A stretch of DNA of 64,000 nt from Erythrobacter sp. SDW2 (lineage in GTDB: Bacteria; Pseudomonadota; Alphaproteobacteria; Sphingomonadales; Sphingomonadaceae): contig NZ_CP090370.1 of NCBI RefSeq assembly GCF_021431965.1, forward strand, positions 1,550,001-1,614,000. The letters run 5' to 3'. Positions within the stretch are counted from its first letter, which is position 1. Each line of letters starts with the position of its first letter. The position numbers and the translations under genes are program-made. Positions 49,947 to 58,439 of this stretch are shown one piece after another. The notes under the pieces are model-generated. The model was not told where the DNA came from, did no database searches, and saw nothing but the letters and a program-made list of their open reading frames with translations.

Positions 49947-50481
49947 GCTGCACATCCGGCCCGCGCGTCCCGATGATGCGCGGGCCGTTTGCGCGATCTA
50001 CGACTACCACGTCGCCCACGGTACAGCCTCCTTCGATAGCGAAGGCCCGAGCGAGGGCGAATGGGTAGCCAAGATCGCCGATATCAGAGGGCAGGGCTGG
50101 CCCTTCCTTGTCGCCGAGCGCGACGGTGATGTGCAGGGATATGCTTATGCCACCCAATTCCGCCCGCGTGCGGCCTATGCCCGGACCTGCGAGAACAGCA
50201 TCTATGTCGCCGACATGGCGCGAGCCACCGGCGTAGGATCGCAGCTGCTTATGCGGCTCATCGATGATGCACGGTCGGCCGGTTTCGAGCAGATGATTGC
50301 TGTGATCGGTGGTGGTGAACCCGCCTCGGTTGCGCTGCATGGCAAGCTCGGTTTTGTCCTTGCGGGCCGGATGCGTAATGTCGGCTTCAAATTTGGGCGC
50401 AGGCTCGATACGGTCTATATGCAGCGCAGCCTCATTGAAGGCGAACAATATGACGACTTCAATCCGGACAAACTGACATGA
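49939..50481 (+). CDS. GNAT N-acetyltransferase, phosphinothricin-acetyltransferase-like
   Basis: A protein of about 180 residues. The N-terminus LHIRPARPDDARAVCAIYDY and HVAHGTASFDSEGPS follow the PAT/Pat-like subfamily, and the acetyl-CoA motif is RATGVGSQLLMRLIDDARSAG. The motif B region is IGGGEPASVALHGKLGF. Relatives acetylate phosphinothricin, methionine sulfoximine or unknown amines. The best start is TTG at 49939, overlapping the stop of the acyl-CoA ligase gene. Its end overlaps the next gene (ATGA). Confidence 0.85.
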   Translation: MAELHIRPARPDDARAVCAIYDYHVAHGTASFDSEGPSEGEWVAKIADIRGQGWPFLVAERDGDVQGYAYATQFRPRAAYARTCENSIYVADMARATGVGSQLLMRLIDDARSAGFEQMIAVIGGGEPASVALHGKLGFVLAGRMRNVGFKFGRRLDTVYMQRSLIEGEQYDDFNPDKLT

Positions 50482-50942
50482 ACATATCTCCTCGCCTCGC
50501 TAGCTTCTTCGCTCCGATTGCCCTGATTGCGTGCGCCCAGGCCGTTTCCGCCAGCGTGCTGGAAGTGGCCAAGACCCCCTGGTGTGGCTGCTGCACCGCC
50601 TGGATCGAACGGATGCAGCAGGCGGGCTTCACGACGAAGGTGCGCGAAGTCGAGGATACCGGCCCCGTCGCAACTGCGGCAGGCGTCCCGGCCAACCTGC
50701 GCTCGTGCCATACAACCATGGTCGAGGGTTATGTGATCGAGGGGCATGTACCGGCAGAGGATATCCGTCGCCTGCTGGCTGAACGGCCCGATGCCGTGGG
50801 ACTCAGTGTTCCGGGCATGCCGCTCGGTTCGCCGGGAATGGAAGCAGGGAACAGCAAGGAGCGGTTCCAGACCATCCTCATCATGCGCAATGGCAAGCAC
50901 GAGGTCTGGGCCACACACGGCCCGGTATCGCCGGCCCGATAG
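50478..50942 (+). CDS. DUF411 domain protein, exported
   Basis: A protein of 154 residues with signal peptide MNISPRLASFFAPIALIACAQA, then the DUF411 core: VAKTPWCGCCTAWIERMQQAGF (C-x-C-C centre), GVPANLRSCHTTMVEGYVIEG with the third conserved Cys and His, and HVPAEDIRRLLAERPDAVGL, LSVPGMPLGSPGME. The Cys/His set suggests copper or other metal binding, and relatives often lie near copper genes. No copper genes are seen here. It is translationally coupled to the GNAT gene by a 4-bp overlap. Confidence 0.9.
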   Translation: MNISPRLASFFAPIALIACAQAVSASVLEVAKTPWCGCCTAWIERMQQAGFTTKVREVEDTGPVATAAGVPANLRSCHTTMVEGYVIEGHVPAEDIRRLLAERPDAVGLSVPGMPLGSPGMEAGNSKERFQTILIMRNGKHEVWATHGPVSPAR

Positions 50943-50961
50943 CACGCGAAGGAGCACTGCG

Positions 50962-51396
50962 TTGAGCGACGTTTTCATCGATCCGAGTCCGGCGAATTTC
51001 GCGGCCTTCAAGGCCCTGCCGCGAGATGAGCCGATCCATATGCTCAACCTGCTGCGTTACCGCGACCTGGCGGAATATCCCGACGGGCACGAGCACCACG
51101 GCAGCGGCTGGAGCGGGCGTCGCGCTTACGAAGAGTACGGCAAGACCAGCGGGCCGATCTTCCGCCGGGTCGGTGGCAGTATCGTATGGCGGGGCGTGTT
51201 CCAGACCATGGTCACCGGGCCGGAGGACATGCGCTGGGATGACGCTTTCGTCGCGCAATATCCCAACAGCGCGGCCTTCTTCGAGATGATCAAGGACCCG
51301 GATTACCAGCTCGCCGTGGTCAATCGCACCGCTGCGCTGGTCGATAGCCGCCTGGTGCGGTTCAAGCCCGGCGAGGCAGGGGAGGGGTTTGGTTAG
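50962..51396 (+). CDS. DUF1330-family protein
   Basis: A protein of 144 residues, cytoplasmic. DUF1330-like features are PIHMLNLLRYRDLAEYP, RRAYEEYGKTSGPIFRRVGG, WDDAFVAQYPNSAAFFEMIK and DPDYQLAVVNRTAAL, typical of the dimeric alpha/beta barrel (NIPSNAP/ABM-like) fold. The function is unknown. The start is TTG at 50962, supported by GAAGGAG 7 bases upstream. It follows the DUF411 gene by 19 bp and is the last gene of this plus-strand run. Confidence 0.8.
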   Translation: MSDVFIDPSPANFAAFKALPRDEPIHMLNLLRYRDLAEYPDGHEHHGSGWSGRRAYEEYGKTSGPIFRRVGGSIVWRGVFQTMVTGPEDMRWDDAFVAQYPNSAAFFEMIKDPDYQLAVVNRTAALVDSRLVRFKPGEAGEGFG

Positions 51397-51410
51397 CCCT
51401 CCTGACGACT

Positions 51411-51914
51411 TCAGCCGTTGGTATAGATTTTCTCGCGCATGATTTGCAGCGCGTCTTCCAACACCGCCAGCTGCATGCGGTAGTTCTCCATCGTCAGCCC
51501 ACCATCGGCGATAATGTACATGCTGACTGTCGAGCGGCCCTCGCCCGTGCTGTAGCTCTTGACGGTGCGAATATCCTTGTTGAACTCTGCCACCAGGCGC
51601 TCGGTTTCGGCAACGCTCTTGTCGCTCGGCTTCCCGAAGGTCGCCCTGAGGTGCGTCCCATAGCATTTGCCCGATCCGCACACCGTGAACTCGACACCTG
51701 AAACCGTGCCATTGGCGAACTGGATTTCGTAGTCGCCATTGTCCTTGGTTCTCACCGAGCCGCCCATGTCGGAAACCACCGCCCGCAAGGTGTCGAGATC
51801 GAAATTGTAGATCAGTTTCGACGCCGAATAGCTTTGCGCATTGGCCGAAGTCGGCGTGATGGCTGCAGTTGTCGTACCAATGGCGAGCAGAGCCGAAAGT
51901 ATCAGATGGCGCAT
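51411..51914 (-). CDS. YbjN-domain protein, exported
   Basis: A protein of 167 residues with signal peptide MRHLILSALLAIGTTTAAIT (probable cleavage after ANA). The mature part fits the YbjN fold: SASKLIYNFDLDTLRAVVSD, GGSVRTKDNGDYEI, TVCGSGKCYGTHLRATFG, AEFNKDIRTVKSY and MENYRMQLAVLEDALQIM. Two Cys (GSGKC region) may form a disulfide in the periplasm. YbjN is a poorly understood regulator-like family. The start has AAGGGGGAC upstream on the coding strand. It converges on the DUF1330 gene. Confidence 0.72.
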   Translation of the reverse strand: MRHLILSALLAIGTTTAAITPTSANAQSYSASKLIYNFDLDTLRAVVSDMGGSVRTKDNGDYEIQFANGTVSGVEFTVCGSGKCYGTHLRATFGKPSDKSVAETERLVAEFNKDIRTVKSYSTGEGRSTVSMYIIADGGLTMENYRMQLAVLEDALQIMREKIYTNG

Positions 51915-52002
51915 CGTGTCCCCCTTGTATGCTACTGATGACAAAGCTAACATCATGAACCCGCCCGGCGCAACCCGCTACGGCTCGCAAGAATGCGATT
52001 GC

Positions 52003-53106
52003 CTAGAACAGCCTTAACTGCCCTCCAGTCTCCGGCTTCCTGAACCGCGTTGCATCCAGTTCGAACTTGGCCTTGCCGATGCCGGCGCGCTTGCAGGCGA
52101 GGGCAAAGCGGGCCCGGAACAGGTCGGCCCACACGCCAGTCGGTTTGAGGCGGGTGAAGAAGTCCGGATCGTTATCCTTGCCGCCGCGGATCGAGCGGAC
52201 GATGCTCATGACCTTGCCGGCCCGGTCCGGGTAGTGAACCTGTAGCCATTCGCGGAACAGCGGAGCGACTTCGTGCGGCAGGCGCAGCGGGATCCAGCCG
52301 ACGGACTGCACGCCCAAGGCAGCGGCGCGCTGGACGATTTCCTCCATGAACTGATCGGTGATGGCCGGGATGATCGGCGCGACAGAGCAATGGACCGGTA
52401 CCCTGGCTTCTACGAGTTTCCCGAGCGCCGCCAGTCGCTTGGCCGGAGCAGCGGCGCGGGGTTCGAGCTTTCCCGAGAGCACCGGGTCGAGCGAGGTGAC
52501 CGAGATCGCCACCGCCACCAGTCGAAGCCTGGCCATTTCCGCCAGCAGGTCGAGATCGGCCAGAATCCGGTCGGATTTGGTCGTGATCGTGACCGGATGG
52601 CGGGCGTCGAGGCACACTTCGAGCACTTCGCGGGTGATGCGATAGCGGCCCTCGATTGGCTGGTAGGGATCGGTGTTGGTCCCCATCGCGATGGGCCTGG
52701 GCGTGTAGTTTGGCTTGGCTAGCGTCTTGCGGAGCAATTCCGCCGCGTTGGGTTTGGCGAACAGCTTGGTCTCGAAATCGAGACCGGGCGAGAGGTCGTG
52801 GTACGCATGGGTTGGGCGGGCGAAGCAATAGACACAGCCGTGCTCGCAACCGCGATAGGCGTTGACCGAACGATCGAAGAAAATGTCGGGGGACCGGTTG
52901 AAGCTGAGGATCGACTTGGGGTGTTCCTCGGTCACTTCCGTCCGCAGCTTGGGCGGCGAGCCGTCCAGCAGTTCCATGTGATCGCGCCAGTCACCATCCA
53001 CCTCGCGCGTGGCCAGGCCGAAACGGGTCGACACATTGTCCGATTGCGCGCCGCGCCCGGCGACAGGTTTCTCGCGAGTCTGCTCCACCTGCACATGGTA
53101 GAACAA
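52003..53106 (-). CDS. PA0069-family radical SAM protein
   Basis: A protein of 367 residues. The radical SAM cluster motif is CEHGCVYCFARPTHAYHD (C-x3-C-x2-C). SILSFNRSPDIFFDRSVNAY precedes it, and GTNTDPYQPIEGRYRITREV follows. Other landmarks are TITTKSDRILADLDLLAEMA and CSVAPIIPAITDQFME. It resembles spore-photoproduct-lyase-like SplB annotations of the PA0069 family; the reaction is unknown. It ends 88 bp downstream of the YbjN-like start and lies 21 bp from moaB on the same strand. Confidence 0.9.
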   Translation of the reverse strand: MFYHVQVEQTREKPVAGRGAQSDNVSTRFGLATREVDGDWRDHMELLDGSPPKLRTEVTEEHPKSILSFNRSPDIFFDRSVNAYRGCEHGCVYCFARPTHAYHDLSPGLDFETKLFAKPNAAELLRKTLAKPNYTPRPIAMGTNTDPYQPIEGRYRITREVLEVCLDARHPVTITTKSDRILADLDLLAEMARLRLVAVAISVTSLDPVLSGKLEPRAAAPAKRLAALGKLVEARVPVHCSVAPIIPAITDQFMEEIVQRAAALGVQSVGWIPLRLPHEVAPLFREWLQVHYPDRAGKVMSIVRSIRGGKDNDPDFFTRLKPTGVWADLFRARFALACKRAGIGKAKFELDATRFRKPETGGQLRLF

Positions 53107-53127
53107 AAAGAGAACTAATGAAAGGTG

Positions 53128-53655
53128 TCAGCGTTCCCGCAAGCGCGGCATCAGTTCGACGAAGTTGCAGGGTCGATGCCGACTGTCGAGCTGGTAGTGC
53201 AGGATCTCGTCCCAGCCGTCCTTCACCGCGCCGTTCGAGCCGGGCAGAGCGAAGATATAGGTGCCCCGGGCCACAACCGCGCAGGCGCGCGATTGCAGTG
53301 TGCTGGTACCGATCTTGTCGAAGCTGATCATCCGGAACAGTTCGCCGAAACCGGGGATGTCCTTGCTTTTGACACGGTCAAGCGCCTCGGGCGTCACGTC
53401 GCGGCCGGTCAGGCCGGTGCCGCCGGTGGTAATGACGACGTCGATCTCTTCATCCTCGATCCAGCGGTGCAGATGGGCGGCGATTTCCTCGACGCTGTCA
53501 TGGCTGATCTCTCGGCTGACGAGCTCGTGGCCCTTACCGGTGATCCGCTCGGCCAGGATATCGCCCGAGCTGTCATCCGCCAGCGTGCGGGTGTCGGAAA
53601 TTGTCAGCAGCGCTATGCGGACCTGCTTGAACGGGCGGGTCTCGTCGATCCCCAT
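53128..53655 (-). CDS. moaB: Molybdenum cofactor biosynthesis protein B
   Basis: A protein of 175 residues of the MoaB/MogA family, which binds molybdopterin and adenylates it or serves a related role. The signature is DVVITTGGTGLTGRDVTPEA, with LTISDTRTLADDSSGDILAE at the N-terminus and RGTYIFALPGSNGAVKDGWD toward the end. The presence of both domains in one short chain fits MoaB. Its ATG overlaps the TAA of the lytic transglycosylase gene by one base, so the two are probably co-translated, although functionally unrelated. Confidence 0.93.
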   Translation of the reverse strand: MGIDETRPFKQVRIALLTISDTRTLADDSSGDILAERITGKGHELVSREISHDSVEEIAAHLHRWIEDEEIDVVITTGGTGLTGRDVTPEALDRVKSKDIPGFGELFRMISFDKIGTSTLQSRACAVVARGTYIFALPGSNGAVKDGWDEILHYQLDSRHRPCNFVELMPRLRER

Positions 53656-55421
53656 TATTGGGCCCGCGCCAGCAGCACGCCGGCGCTGCCTTCAAGTCCC
53701 GGAAAGGTCGGCCATTTGCCTTCGGCCAGCGCCTTGCGGCTGGAGCTGTCGGCATCGGCCTGCCGCTCGTACATCCAGTAGTTGCGCATCACGATGGCGA
53801 CATAGCCGCGCGTTTCCCAATAGGGGATGCTTTCCATGTAGAGCAGCGCGTCACCCTGGTCGTTGACCTCGGTATTCCAGCGCCCGATCGGGCTGAGGCC
53901 CGCGTTATAGGCGGCCATGATCTTGGGCAGCAGGCCCTGTGTCTGGTTGCTGTCGCGCAGCATCTTGAGATGCGCCTGGCCGAAGGCGAGGTTGACTTCG
54001 GGCTTCGACAAATCGCTCGCCGTGCCGCGCACGCCCAGTTTGGCGGCATGGTCCTTGGCCGCAGCCGGCATGATCTGCATCAGCCCGCGCGCGCCGGCGG
54101 GGCTGACCACCTTGGTCTGGAACACCGATTCCTGCAGCGTGTGGGCATAGGCAAGCGCCGGGTCGACCTGCCAGCCGTCGATCGGCTTCCACTTGGGTGC
54201 CGGGAAGCGCAGCGCCGGTTCCTGCCGCCCGCCGCGCGGCACATTGTGCGCCATCCATAGCTGGGTCGACGGCAGGCCGAGCTCTCGCGCAAGGCGAGAC
54301 AGGGCATCGAAGTTCGAAGGATCGCCGATCCGCGCTTCATAGCGCAGGATCTCGTCGGAGAGGTCGTCATGCCCGATCTCGGCCAGCGCCACGGCAGCGC
54401 GGACGTTGTCATTGCTGCGCAGGCGCTGCCAGTCGTCGGGCGAGAGGTCCGGCGTACCGCCAGCTTCGGGCACCTTCTGGCCGAGCTGCTCGCGCGCCAG
54501 CATGCCGTAGAGCGTTTCGTCCATCATTGCCGCGCCGCGCAATTGCTCTGCGGCCTTCTCCGGCTCGCGGCAACGGATCAGCGCACGGCTGGCCCAGTAA
54601 TAGGATGCGGCCCCCAACTCCGGGTTCATCGCCAGCGAGGCCGCGCGGCGGAAACTGTCGGCCGCTTCACGGCAATCCCCCAGACGCCAGGCGGCGAGCC
54701 CTGCGACCCATTCTCCTTCGGCCACCCAGGCACCGGCACCGCCATCACTGACAGTCCTGGCCATGGCCAGTGCAGCGGCATCCTGGTTCTCGATGTAGTA
54801 GCTCCAGGCCACCCGCTTGCGCCATTCGGCGCGGGCCTCGCCGCTGAGCGACGCGTCGATCCCGTCGAGCAGCAGGCGCGCCCCATCCGGATCGTCGTTC
54901 TTGATCTTGTCGAGGATCGCGCTGCGGATCGAGCTCGGCATGGTGCCGTCCTGCACCGTGGATGGCGCAATCCGCTTGGTAATGTAGGGCTGGCGCACGA
55001 AGCTCTGCTCAGGCGGCATATAGGGCGCCGACATCAGCCCGCGCTTGAGGCCGAGATTGGCGATCTGTTCGGCCATCGGCAGGCGCGAGCCCTTGGCCAG
55101 CCAGGCCTGGATCTGCGGCAATTCGACCTTGGGACTGCTAGAGGCGAGGTAATACTCGGCCAGCGCCACCTGGTGCAGCGGGCCGTCCGCTTGCTCCGCC
55201 AGCATCTTTTGAACGACGTCCCACTTCTCATCGCCGATCGCGCCGAAAAGGTCGCGGTAATAGGCTTTCTCGGCCGCCGTCAGCAGGTCGGGAATGTTGT
55301 TGCGTTCGGCGCGGGCGCGGAAATACTCGGCGGCGGTGGAATTGGCGTGGGCAGGTGTGGCGGGCATGCCGGTGGCAAACAGCGCGGCAACTGCTGCGAG
55401 CGAGGCAAACTTGCGTACCAT
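53655..55421 (-). CDS. Soluble lytic murein transglycosylase
   Basis: A protein of 588 residues with signal peptide MVRKFASLAAVAALFATGMP, so periplasmic. A long alpha-superhelical N-terminal part (about 40-420) resembles the doughnut domain of Slt70. The catalytic Slt domain follows: AYAHTLQESVFQTKVVSPAG with the acid Glu in QES, GARGLMQIMPAAAKDHA, NLAFGQAHLKML, IMAAYNAGLSPIGRW and ESIPYWETRGYVAIVMRN. It cleaves peptidoglycan to anhydromuropeptides. The start at 55421 is chosen for the signal peptide. Confidence 0.93.
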   Translation of the reverse strand: MVRKFASLAAVAALFATGMPATPAHANSTAAEYFRARAERNNIPDLLTAAEKAYYRDLFGAIGDEKWDVVQKMLAEQADGPLHQVALAEYYLASSSPKVELPQIQAWLAKGSRLPMAEQIANLGLKRGLMSAPYMPPEQSFVRQPYITKRIAPSTVQDGTMPSSIRSAILDKIKNDDPDGARLLLDGIDASLSGEARAEWRKRVAWSYYIENQDAAALAMARTVSDGGAGAWVAEGEWVAGLAAWRLGDCREAADSFRRAASLAMNPELGAASYYWASRALIRCREPEKAAEQLRGAAMMDETLYGMLAREQLGQKVPEAGGTPDLSPDDWQRLRSNDNVRAAVALAEIGHDDLSDEILRYEARIGDPSNFDALSRLARELGLPSTQLWMAHNVPRGGRQEPALRFPAPKWKPIDGWQVDPALAYAHTLQESVFQTKVVSPAGARGLMQIMPAAAKDHAAKLGVRGTASDLSKPEVNLAFGQAHLKMLRDSNQTQGLLPKIMAAYNAGLSPIGRWNTEVNDQGDALLYMESIPYWETRGYVAIVMRNYWMYERQADADSSSRKALAEGKWPTFPGLEGSAGVLLARAQ

Positions 55422-55428
55422 GTGTGTC

Positions 55429-56226
55429 TCACCCATCCGAAAATTCGAGCCACTGCTGCCAGAACCGGGCCCTGAACCCCGCGCGCCGCGCCAGGTTGGC
55501 AAGGTCGCGCGCCGGCAGCAGTGGAATGTGTCGACCGTCATGGTTAAATCTTCGTAAAGTTGCAGAGCCCTGCGCCGGTTCGTGCGGGAAAAGCGCCAGA
55601 ATGCCGGCTCCGAACACGATCACCCGCTCTGGCGCGACCAAACCGATATGGTGCGCCAACAATTGACCATAGCCGGCCGTGCCGACCTCGGCCCAATCGG
55701 GGCGCAAGGTGTGGCGGGGCAGGGCCGAGGCGAGATAGATCCGGTCCTCGGCAATCCCGGCGGCGCGCAGGAAGCCGGACAGCACCTTCCCCAGCGGGCC
55801 GGAGAGCAAGGTGACGCTGTCGCTTTCTTCGGGCTGGCCGACCACCAGCATCAGCTTTGCGCCCGCCGCACCGCGTGGTGGAACACGGGGGAAGGCACCG
55901 GCTGGCGAAAATTTTTCCTCCTCCAGCCACCATTGCCGGAAAGCGGCGAGATCGGCAGGCCAGGTGGCGTGATCGCCGGGCACCTTGGCCAGTCCCTCCA
56001 GCTCGATCCCGGGCATGCGCGGAGGCGATGCGGCCGGCAACTGGTGGGGTGGGGGCGAGGGCTTTGCCGTAGCGGCAGCGGGTGCCTCGCTGGCGGGTGC
56101 ATCGGGCTCGATATCGAGCCATCCGCTCGCCTCGTCCAGCGCATCGACCTCGACCCCGGCCAGCCGCCACCAGTCGAGCGCGGCGGCGATTTCGGCAGCG
56201 GAAACGAGAGGAGCTTGTGCGGTCAT
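55429..56226 (-). CDS. Uracil-DNA glycosylase-like protein lacking cluster cysteines
   Basis: A protein of 265 residues. The C-terminal 150 residues have the UDG fold pattern of family 4-like proteins: KLMLVVGQPEESDSVTLLSG (motif A position), FLRAAGIAEDRIYLASALPR, and LLAHHIGLVAPERVIVFGAG. Family 4 enzymes carry four Cys for an iron-sulfur cluster, and this protein has no Cys at all. Motif A lacks the usual GEAPG-x-x-E-D and motif B reads PLLPARDLAN in place of HPS. The N-terminal 100 residues are Ala/Pro-rich linker. DNA glycosylase activity is doubtful. It precedes the transglycosylase gene by 7 bp. Confidence 0.7.
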   Translation of the reverse strand: MTAQAPLVSAAEIAAALDWWRLAGVEVDALDEASGWLDIEPDAPASEAPAAATAKPSPPPHQLPAASPPRMPGIELEGLAKVPGDHATWPADLAAFRQWWLEEEKFSPAGAFPRVPPRGAAGAKLMLVVGQPEESDSVTLLSGPLGKVLSGFLRAAGIAEDRIYLASALPRHTLRPDWAEVGTAGYGQLLAHHIGLVAPERVIVFGAGILALFPHEPAQGSATLRRFNHDGRHIPLLPARDLANLARRAGFRARFWQQWLEFSDG

Positions 56227-56316
56227 GGCCTTGCGCGGGTCTTGACCTGTGGAGCCCCAGCAATCAAGGCTTCCTCCGCAAATTCACCCGATCAAATAGG
56301 GGCCAGGACAAAGACC

Positions 56317-57963
56317 ATGAGCGAACGTGAATCCATGCCGTGCGATGTCGTGATTGTCGGCGGGGGCCCGGCCGGCCTCGCCGCGGCGATCCGCCTGAAG
56401 CAGATCAACGACAGCCTCGAAGTCGTGGTGCTGGAAAAAGGCTCCGAGATCGGCGCGCATATCCTCTCGGGCGCCGTGGTCGATCCCAAGGCACTGGACG
56501 AGCTGCTGCCCGAATGGCGCGAGAGCTGCCCGCTGGCGCAGACGCCCGTCACCGATAACTGGCACTGGGCGCTGAGCAAGACCGGCAAGTTCTCCATGCC
56601 GCACATCATGATGCCGCCGTTCATGTCGAACGACGGTTGCTACACCGGCTCGCTCGGCAATCTGTGCCGCTGGCTGGCCGAACAGACCGAGGCACTGGGC
56701 GTGATGGTGTTCCCCGGCTTCCCCGCTTCCGAAGTAATCGTGGGCGATGACGGCGCGGTGAAGGGCGTCATCACGCAGGATATGGGCATCGCCGCCGACG
56801 GCAGCCACAAGGGCGACTACCAACCGGGCATGGAAATCCACGCCAAGTACACATTCTTCGCCGAGGGGGCGCGTGGCCATCTGACCAAGCAGATGAAGGC
56901 CCGCTACGACCTCGAAGCGAATTGCCAGCCGCAGGTTTACGGCCTCGGCATCAAGGAACTGTGGGACATCGATCCGGCCAAGCACGAGCCGGGCCGGGTG
57001 ATCCACACCCAGGGCTGGCCGCTGTCGGAAAGCGATAGCTGGGGCGGGGGCTTCCTCTACCACCAGGCCAATGGCCAGGTGGCGCTCGGCTTCGTCACCG
57101 CGCTCGATTACCAGAACCCGTGGGTCTCGCCCTACCAGGAGTTCCAGCGCTGGAAGCAGCACCCGGCGATCCGCGAATATCTCGAAGGCGGCAAGCGTGT
57201 CGCCTATGGCGCGCGCGCAATCAACGAAGGCGGTTGGCAATCGGTGCCCAAGCTCGCCTTCCCCGGCGGCGCGCTGATCGGCTGCGCGGCAGGCTTCGTC
57301 AATGTGCCCCGCATCAAGGGCAGCCACACGGCGATGAAGAGCGGCATGCTCGCCGCCGAAGCTGCCGCCGCCGCCATCGCGGCCGAACGCGCCAATGACG
57401 AGCTGGCCGATTACGAGGCGAACCTGCGCGACAGCTGGATCGCCAAGGAACTGAAGCTGGTCCAGAATGCCCAGCCGGCGGTCGCCAAGTTCGGCGGCGA
57501 TATCGGCACCGTGCTGGCCGGCATCGACATGTGGATGCGCACGCTGAAGATCGGCCTGCCGATCGCGATGAAGCACAAGCCGGACTACAGCTACACCGGC
57601 CGCGCCGACCTGTTCCGCAAGATCGACTATCCCAAGCCCGACGGCGAGATCACCTTCGACCGCCTTACCAACGTCGCTTACAGCTACACCAACCATGCCG
57701 AGGACCAGCCGGTCCATCTTCAGGTGAAGGACATGGAACTGCAGAAGGCGAGCGAGCTGGGCGTCTACGGCGGCCCCTCGGCCCGCTATTGCCCCGCCGG
57801 CGTCTACGAATGGCTGACCGACGAGGATACGGGTGAGACCCGCTACCAGATCAACAGCCAGAACTGCGTCCACTGCAAGACCTGCGACATCAAGGACCCC
57901 AACCAGAACATCAACTGGGTGACGCCGGAAGGCGGCGGCGGGCCGAACTATCCGAATATGTGA
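56317..57963 (+). CDS. Electron transfer flavoprotein-ubiquinone oxidoreductase
   Basis: A protein of 548 residues passing electrons from ETF to ubiquinone at the membrane. The FAD motif is DVVIVGGGPAGLAAAIRLKQ. Other landmarks are GAHILSGAVVDPKALDELLP, FFAEGARGHLTKQM, PVGFVTALDY-type stretch as VALGFVTALDYQNPW, and FVNVPRIKGSHTAMKSGMLA. The C-terminal 4Fe-4S ferredoxin domain has Cys in YCPAGVYEW and NCVHCKTCDIKDPNQNINW. The chosen ATG at 56317 follows a non-coding 90-bp gap. A repeat cassette starts 6 bp after the stop. Confidence 0.96.
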   Translation: MSERESMPCDVVIVGGGPAGLAAAIRLKQINDSLEVVVLEKGSEIGAHILSGAVVDPKALDELLPEWRESCPLAQTPVTDNWHWALSKTGKFSMPHIMMPPFMSNDGCYTGSLGNLCRWLAEQTEALGVMVFPGFPASEVIVGDDGAVKGVITQDMGIAADGSHKGDYQPGMEIHAKYTFFAEGARGHLTKQMKARYDLEANCQPQVYGLGIKELWDIDPAKHEPGRVIHTQGWPLSESDSWGGGFLYHQANGQVALGFVTALDYQNPWVSPYQEFQRWKQHPAIREYLEGGKRVAYGARAINEGGWQSVPKLAFPGGALIGCAAGFVNVPRIKGSHTAMKSGMLAAEAAAAAIAAERANDELADYEANLRDSWIAKELKLVQNAQPAVAKFGGDIGTVLAGIDMWMRTLKIGLPIAMKHKPDYSYTGRADLFRKIDYPKPDGEITFDRLTNVAYSYTNHAEDQPVHLQVKDMELQKASELGVYGGPSARYCPAGVYEWLTDEDTGETRYQINSQNCVHCKTCDIKDPNQNINWVTPEGGGGPNYPNM

Positions 57964-57968
57964 GGTTT

Positions 57969-58016
57969 CCTCCCCGAAACGGGGAGGGGGACCACGAAGT
58001 GGTGGAGGGGCGAGCC
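57969..58016 (+). repeat. Left inverted repeat of DUF559 cassette 2
   Basis: Two consecutive hairpins, CCTCCCCGAAACGGGGAGG and ACCACGAAGTGGT, then GGAGGGGCGAGCC directly in front of the ATG of the DUF559 gene. Its reverse complement recurs at 58383-58434. Confidence 0.92.
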
Positions 58017-58439
58017 ATGATCACAGGTTCGAGAGAAACCGTGAAACTCGCCCGCAAGCTCCGCAGCAAAATGACTTTGCCGGAAGGCAAGTTGTGGATC
58101 GAACTGCGCAAGCGACCGGGCGGCTACGAGTTTCGGCGCCAACATCCTGCCGGACAGTTTGTGCTCGATTTCTATTGCGCTGCGGCTCGGTTGTCAGTCG
58201 AGGTCGATGGGATGGCGCATGATGGAGCGAAGGCCGTATCGCGTGACCAGCGCCGGTCCGCCTGGTTGCGCGAGCGGGGGATTGCGACGACGCGGATCCC
58301 TGCCCGCGAGATTGTCAGGGATATCGAGACGGTTGTGACGAGGTTGGTCGAGATTTGTGATTGCAGGAGAGCACCGATGGGTGGCTCGCCCCTCCACCAT
58401 CCTGCGGATGGTCCCCCTCCCCGGATCGGGAAGGAATGA
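58017..58439 (+). CDS. DUF559 domain protein (Vsr/PD-(D/E)XK-like endonuclease), repeat-bounded cassette 2
   Basis: A protein of 140 residues. The DUF559 pattern is MTLPEGKLWIELRKRPGGYE (Glu-bearing helix), FRRQHPAGQFVLDFYC (Asp) and RLSVEVDGMAHD (Glu-x-Asp), followed by RSAWLRERGIATTRIPAREI. It belongs to the same family as the gene after recN but differs widely from it, so the two are not a recent duplication. The ATG is the base after the left repeat; the repeat's GGAGGGG is the only Shine-Dalgarno candidate. The last 18 or so residues (GGSPLHHPADGPPPRIGKE) and the stop are read from the right repeat. Endonuclease activity is family inference. Confidence 0.85.
   Translation: MITGSRETVKLARKLRSKMTLPEGKLWIELRKRPGGYEFRRQHPAGQFVLDFYCAAARLSVEVDGMAHDGAKAVSRDQRRSAWLRERGIATTRIPAREIVRDIETVVTRLVEICDCRRAPMGGSPLHHPADGPPPRIGKE
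58383..58434 (-). repeat. Right inverted repeat of DUF559 cassette 2
   Basis: The reverse complement of the left repeat with minor changes: GGCTCGCCCCTCCACCAT, GGATGGT and CCCCCTCCCCGG elements in the same order. Its last bases, CGGGAAGGA, form the ribosome-binding site of ispE and include the nuclease stop region. Confidence 0.92.
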
